Assembly (NCBI GenBank): GCA_963920665.1
Contig: OY987267.1
Location: forward strand, 17,856,001-17,920,000
Reading direction: 5' to 3'
Origin: Straminergon stramineum
Lineage: Eukaryota > Streptophyta > Bryopsida > Hypnales > Calliergonaceae
DNA length: 64,000 bases
Numbering within the stretch: position 1 is the first letter of the stretch; every line of letters begins with the position of its first letter. A model generated the notes under the pieces. The model was not told where the DNA came from. It did not search any database and was given only the letters and a program-made list of their open reading frames with translations. Below, one piece after another: positions 59,091 through 64,000 of this stretch. The position numbers were made by a program, and so were the translations under genes.

Positions 59091-60732
59091 AATGCATTCA
59101 CTAGACTGCTCAAACCAATTCTAGACCAAAATGGAAATCTCCAAAGTTCTCTAATTTGTTGTGGATAAGATCGACTACCTCTAATTTGTCATAGACATGC
59201 CTCAATTGAGTTTAGGGTTTAGGAAATGTACTTCTTGGCTAATATTTTGTAGAGGTCTGGCAGCTCCATCACCAATTCCATCTCCAAGTTGAGCCCGCCA
59301 CAAACGCAAGTTCCACTCCATAATAAAACTCGTTGCAAGGAATAATACAAGACAAGAAATCTTAGTCAAGCAATGATGAAGCATGCAGAACTCTCCCTTT
59401 TGGCAATCCAAAGTTTCTCAAGAGAAGTTAGGAAAGCGGGAGTGTGGTTTAGGGTTGAAATGTCAACCCGAGGTTCAACGGACCAGCCCTAGGATTAGGT
59501 TATTGACGCAGGTTCGACAACCCTAACCCTTGTTTATGACCTAGCCTAGATTTAGTAGTTCCATCCCAGCCCAAGTTTGGTGGAGATATTTCAGGAAGGA
59601 TTCATCCTAACTGGCTTTGGATTAAGTGTAACTATAGTACAAATTTTTTTATAAATACAAATTGTTTAGCGTGTCAAGTGGTTGGCCAAGACAAAATTGC
59701 ATTGAGTATGAATAAAAAATAAGGTCATACATTTAAATTTTAAAGAGTCCAAAAATTTCCAAAAATCATTAGGTGAAGATAATTTCAATTCCATTCCATT
59801 TCAACAAATTCCATGTAGGTATCATCCTATGGAAGTTCATACTATCTTCGTCTTCGTCAACTTTAATTGATTATTAATAGAAAATTATTATCTTTTACAT
59901 AATGATTTTTGGTTCTAGGAGTATGTGTACCCATATTTACCCTATATGACAAATGGAGGGGGGGTAGCTGACACGTGCAAGTTGTTCAAAATGGCACTCC
60001 ACCTAGACATCTGCCAACATCCTAGATATATTAAACAAAAGTGATCTTCTAAGTATTCATGTCCATATAGACAATATGCAATACAAATTCTTCTAAAGAT
60101 TGTCATTAACATTTTAGGATCTTAGTAGCTCCTTTCAATGACAGGTGATAATAATGTCTACATTGCCTAACAAAAAATTGAGCAGTGCACGCATTCAATG
60201 CACGACCAATCTCATTTCTTAATTATGACGTTATTCTTTTCTCAAGCAAAGAGTGTTGATGAGTTTCAAAATTTTCATAAAGTCCTCCATCATTTGTAGT
60301 CAATTTACTTGTTGTTTCAATGTTGTTAAAGTCCATCGCATCGTCTCCTTCGATCCTTTATAGAGGTGGCAATTTTCATATATGTTTGATTGAAGAATAC
60401 AAAGTTGTTTCCATTTGATAATATTTTCCTAAGAGGCTATAGACGCAAATGTTCAATGTTCACATGTCATTTTCTTAATGCTTCATCGTATTCCATTGTG
60501 TTCCATCGTGTTCCATCCTATATGTGAAGTTTTGAAGTTCTTGTAGAGTGTAGACAATGCATGATTTTAGTCACTACTTACATTGTAGAGGATAAACCTC
60601 GCAGGCACATTAGTTCGGCTTAATTCACATGGAGGACTTCTCAAACATGGTTAAGGGATACCAATCATTTTTCCAATGGGACAAGGTAGACTTGCTGAGG
60701 TGTCAACATTTAAATTAATTCTTAGGTTCTAA
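59091..60732. other. Intergenic DNA
   Basis: No gene was recognised. A short tandem of 'ttccatcgtg'-like words lies near 60,488-60,520. Confidence 0.45.
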
Positions 60733-60978
60733 TTGATAGTGGACTCAATTTATGTTGATGAAGACATTTTTGAATGCGAATCAAGAATCCTTATTCACAC
60801 CATAGGACGACTACCTGCTTGTGTTGGGGAGAACACTTTTTGGCAATTGAAGCCGGGAAAGTATAGGGCCTATGGAGTTTCTAATTACATTGGGTTGGCA
60901 TTGGAATTGGGATTTTCTAATTTTTTGTGCAAGTACAATGGCCTTGCCCCTGAATACTTAAAGATGTCTAAGTATTAG
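60733..60978 (+). CDS. Short unrecognised open frame
   Basis: This is an 81-residue frame starting with TTG in the only open phase, with mixed amino-acid composition, including LPACVGENTFWQLKPGKYRA. It is less skewed than the chance frames nearby and lies directly inside the right inverted arm. It has no known motif. It may be a remnant exon of the 17-kb segment or chance. Confidence 0.2.
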   Translation: MIVDSIYVDEDIFECESRILIHTIGRLPACVGENTFWQLKPGKYRAYGVSNYIGLALELGFSNFLCKYNGLAPEYLKMSKY

Positions 60979-60989
60979 GTATAATTGAA

Positions 60990-61435
60990 TTCTATTATAA
61001 TATGGTTTTTGAATCCCAAACTTTCATCTTCCATGGTCATAGGACATCCTATTTCTATGGTTATAGGTCATGTAATGTAGAAGTTTTTATTTATACACAG
61101 TAGTGGAATTTTTTTCTCTTCTTCCCATTTTTTTCCTTATCCATTTTTTTGTTCACCTTTCTTTCATCTATTTTTGTGTAATTTTATCCATTTTCATCTA
61201 CTTCCATCCAAATTTTGCATTAAATTTCATCCACATCTTCATCTAATTCCATCCCATTTTTCATTCACTTTCATCCAATTCTTTATCTACTCTAATCCAA
61301 ACTTTTATTCACTTTCATCAAATTTTCATCCACTTCCATCTAATTTTTTCCTTTTTTGTCCAAGATCTATGCTCCCACTCACCATTTTGTGCTCCCCACT
61401 TGTTTCTCCCTACTCCCCGCTCACATGCTAGCAAT
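60990..61435 (-). repeat. Right inverted arm of the 17-kb segment
   Basis: This is the reverse complement of the left arm at 44,455-44,935 in layout: an outer GC-richer end ('tccccgctcacatgctagc'), many 'ttcatcca'-type repeats, then 'ctatggttataggtcat'. The outer 20 bp match the left arm at nearly every base. Confidence 0.65.
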
Positions 61436-63014
61436 GTTGGTATTCACACACAAACTCTAGGAGATTTCACAATTAAGAGTTTTCTCACTTGAAGGGTTAG
61501 AATTTTCAAAATGACAAATTAGAAGTCCCCCAAAGTGGCATTGCCAAAGTGTAGTGGAAGATTATTCTAAGACCCCAACGTCCTTCAAAGAGAGCTTAAA
61601 AAACAACAACAATGAAGTTAAAATGCTCCTAAAACACACAAATTTGGCAACTTGGCTCGTAATGGCCAAAATTCAACTAAATGGACCCAAATTGCAACAA
61701 GAGGTTAAAACATGAACCAAAGGAGTGAGAAGAGAGGAGAATGGGTGCCCACTTATACTCTTCCAAGGGCATTGACCTCCTCTCATTTCATTGTGGTAAA
61801 CTTATCAATTAGGTTTTTCATCATAATTCTACTAATTTTGACTTTCTACATTGGTCCATTTCTAAATTTTGGAGAAAGACTCCAAATCACAAATGTATTT
61901 TTCCATTGGCCTTAGAAGTCCAATTTTAGTCTCCTTAACCACCCAATCTTTTTCTTAACTCCCAAATCTCATCGAATCCTAAAGCCAACTTAACATCAAA
62001 AACAGTTAAAAATCCAACTTTTGGAGTTAGATTTTTCTATGAAAAGTAACTAGCCTAGAAACTTTAGTAGGTATGGGGAAGTAAAAAAAGACCTATCTTT
62101 GAGCTCATTCTACTTCCATTTGCTTCCAATCTGATAGTTGACTCCATCACAATCTATAAATTTTGTCAATACTTGGAGAATCTTGCCAATTCAGGCACTT
62201 TTGAATATCAAAATGTCCTGAAACTTGTTGGAAAATTTTATTAACATAAAATAAGTTGCTCTAATTTTTATTGAGATTTTACTACAACCTAGGTAATTTC
62301 TACAAATTTCCCATTGGAGGTTAAAGCGGTTGACTGTTAAGAAAGGCATCTTTTGAGTATCAGAAAATTTCAAAAATTTATGTGGAACTTTTCATGGAAT
62401 CTCAAAAAAGACTTGTGAGCCTATCTCTGGACTCTAAACCATTGTCAAAGGAAAATAAAATCCCACTCTATCATTTAATTATTGAATTTCAAGGATCTTT
62501 CACACGAAGAGGAATCTTGGCAAAGCAACTTTCCCATTGAATTCCTAGTGTGATTTCAATCTTGGAACACCATCCTCTGACTGTACATTCCCTCTACTGG
62601 TCCATTGTGAGTTTCTCCAACATACAAACTATTAATTGGGTTTTTTATGAAAAGTGGGAATTTAAATGGGAATTTGAAACCTATCCATGGAACTAGGCTC
62701 GAGGGTTCTCACCAAATTTTCTCACACCAATCTTAGCCATTAATTGTCACATGTATGGTACGTTAGGCCATTTGAACAATTCTACTAAAGGTTGGTAAAT
62801 ACCATGATTTTGTGATTTCTAACCTATTTACAAGCGGAATTTGAATCTAATTAGTTAAAAACACTCAAAATATAACCAAATATTATATTGGCATGTAAGA
62901 TACCTTTGAATTTACACTCTTTTTGGATCTTTTTGTATTATTTTTTATACTTAATTTTGCAAAGAATCAAAAATAAAGAACAGTGAGTCTCAAGTGACAA
63001 AATAGGGGCTCACA
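61436..63014 (+). repeat. Dispersed repeat R1, 3' piece (copy D)
   Basis: It begins 'gttggtattcacac', matching copy B close to where copy F stops. It continues through 'caacgtccttcaaag', 'gagaatgggtgccc' and the conserved 62,160-62,400 tract, to the common end 'aggggctcaca' at 63,014. Together with copy F it would make one whole R1. Confidence 0.65.
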
Positions 63015-63639
63015 ACACTCTAGATCCCTTCTTCACGATCTCTAAACTCCTCAATACAACCTATCATAAATTTATTTCAACCTTATAAAGTTCTTAATTG
63101 AATATTATTTGGGGCATTTTTGGTATTGTTTTGTTGTTGTTTTATGGTTAGTTGGTACTTTAATTGTTTGTTTTGTTCTTCATGTAGGTGATTTAGCTTG
63201 TTACTTTATCAATTTGAAGATAGTTTGTGGCTATGGTTTAGTTTAGTTGGATCTTAGGCTTTAGGTATGCTGAAATGATAGTGCAACCAATTAGGAAGTT
63301 AGGTATTTAAAGTTAAAATATGTGAGGCAATTTGAGGGCGAATCTTTTTGTAGTTGAACTTTGCAATTAAATTGTCATTTTGATTTTGTATTGGCCATCA
63401 CTAGCTTGAATCTTAGTAGATTGATGATGTTTATTTTGTTTTTCACCCATTGTGAGTATGTCGAGTGTGAGTCCTAGCCCAAGTAAGTAGCGTATTTTTT
63501 TTCTTTCACGGGGATGATGAAGTGTTAAATTAGGTGAGGGGTACAAACTCTATATTAAAATGTTAGTAGGTTGAAACTTTGTGGGATGATAAATTTATAG
63601 TCGAGCAAAATATGAACTTAAAATTAAAGTCAAATTTTT
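63015..63639. other. Intergenic DNA
   Basis: No gene was recognised. Confidence 0.45.
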
Positions 63640-64000
63640 GCCATGAATTATGGATTAGCCCAAAATACAAAAGAATTTTTAGTAGTAAAATCAAAAGCTT
63701 TGTTGTACAAGACAAAACTTTACAAAAGACAAAATAAAATGTTAGTCCAAAGTCAACACTTTGTTATATGGGACATAGCCATACAAGTATAGGGAAACAC
63801 CAAACAATACTAAGACAAAACAATGATTAAAACAAATAATAGAAGGTTTAGTGTAACAATAAAAGAAAATAAATTGGTTAGTACAAAAAAATTCTTAAAA
63901 GTCAATTGAAAATCCAAACACTTAAACTCAAATACTCAACAACTAAGTACTTGCAAGTCTAAACTCTAAAAAGATACTTCTGTATTAGAGTTTTTCACAC
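63640..64000 (+). repeat. Dispersed repeat R1, start of another copy (E), cut by window edge
   Basis: 'tcaaaagctttgttgtacaa' and later 'ggttagtacaaaaa' match the 5' part of copies B and F in order. The copy runs off the window. Confidence 0.45.

Overview
The window looks like nuclear DNA of a land plant with a large, repeat-filled genome. The evidence is AT-rich intergenic DNA, degenerate Ty3/gypsy-like sequence, solo LTRs with target-site duplications, a CACTA-type element, a hAT transposase of the DUF659 type, and decay at plant methylation contexts (CG and CHG). A gymnosperm-like genome fits best, but that is inference only. I recognise no ordinary host gene, and everything that looks coding is in or beside mobile DNA.

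Layout. Bases 1-24,000 are repeat ground: copies of a roughly 2-kb dispersed repeat (called R1 here), an internally deleted minus-strand gypsy-like retrotransposon (4648 to about 11,560), a clean solo LTR (13,782-14,929), and two more stretches related to the gypsy LTR.

Bases 24,200-44,200 form an unusual island of intronless genes. Two intact plus-strand genes (25,124-27,613 and 36,462-38,021) and one broken minus-strand gene (28,867-30,034) share an N-terminal domain I do not recognise. It carries WCHI and VDW motifs and is followed by acidic and coiled-coil segments; one member also has a RING-H2 finger. Between them lies a minus-strand protein kinase gene with two in-frame stops, cut by a 200-N assembly gap. 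At the right end is a hAT transposase frame with two in-frame TGA codons. Six GC-rich arrays of the motif ACCCGCGGTCGCCC punctuate the island. In front of each gene whose upstream DNA is present, the motif points in the direction of transcription, and a TATA-like box lies about 175-230 bp before the ATG. The shared promoters and shared protein family suggest one co-evolving set of mobile genes, possibly one giant element.

Bases 44,455-61,435 are bracketed by inverted arms of about 450-480 bp made of degenerate GGATGAA-type repeats. Outside the arms lie the two complementary halves of one R1 copy, as expected if a 17-kb segment inserted into it. On the minus strand inside are remnants of a gene with a ParB/sulfiredoxin-like DGNHR motif (58.2-56.2 kb) and of a methyltransferase-like gene (47.3-45.4 kb). 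Between those two are a decayed unrecognised gene split by a second solo LTR (53,177-54,469) and a 2.5-kb CACTA-type element (48,243-50,772) that holds a long hairpin and a SINE-like unit. A higher-order tandem repeat lies at 58.4-59.1 kb.

Stop codons that interrupt otherwise open frames in four broken genes are all TAG or TGA (9 and 7 counted) and never TAA. This fits C-to-T decay at CAG (CHG) and CGA (CG) sites. No database search was run; family names rest on motifs read by eye.
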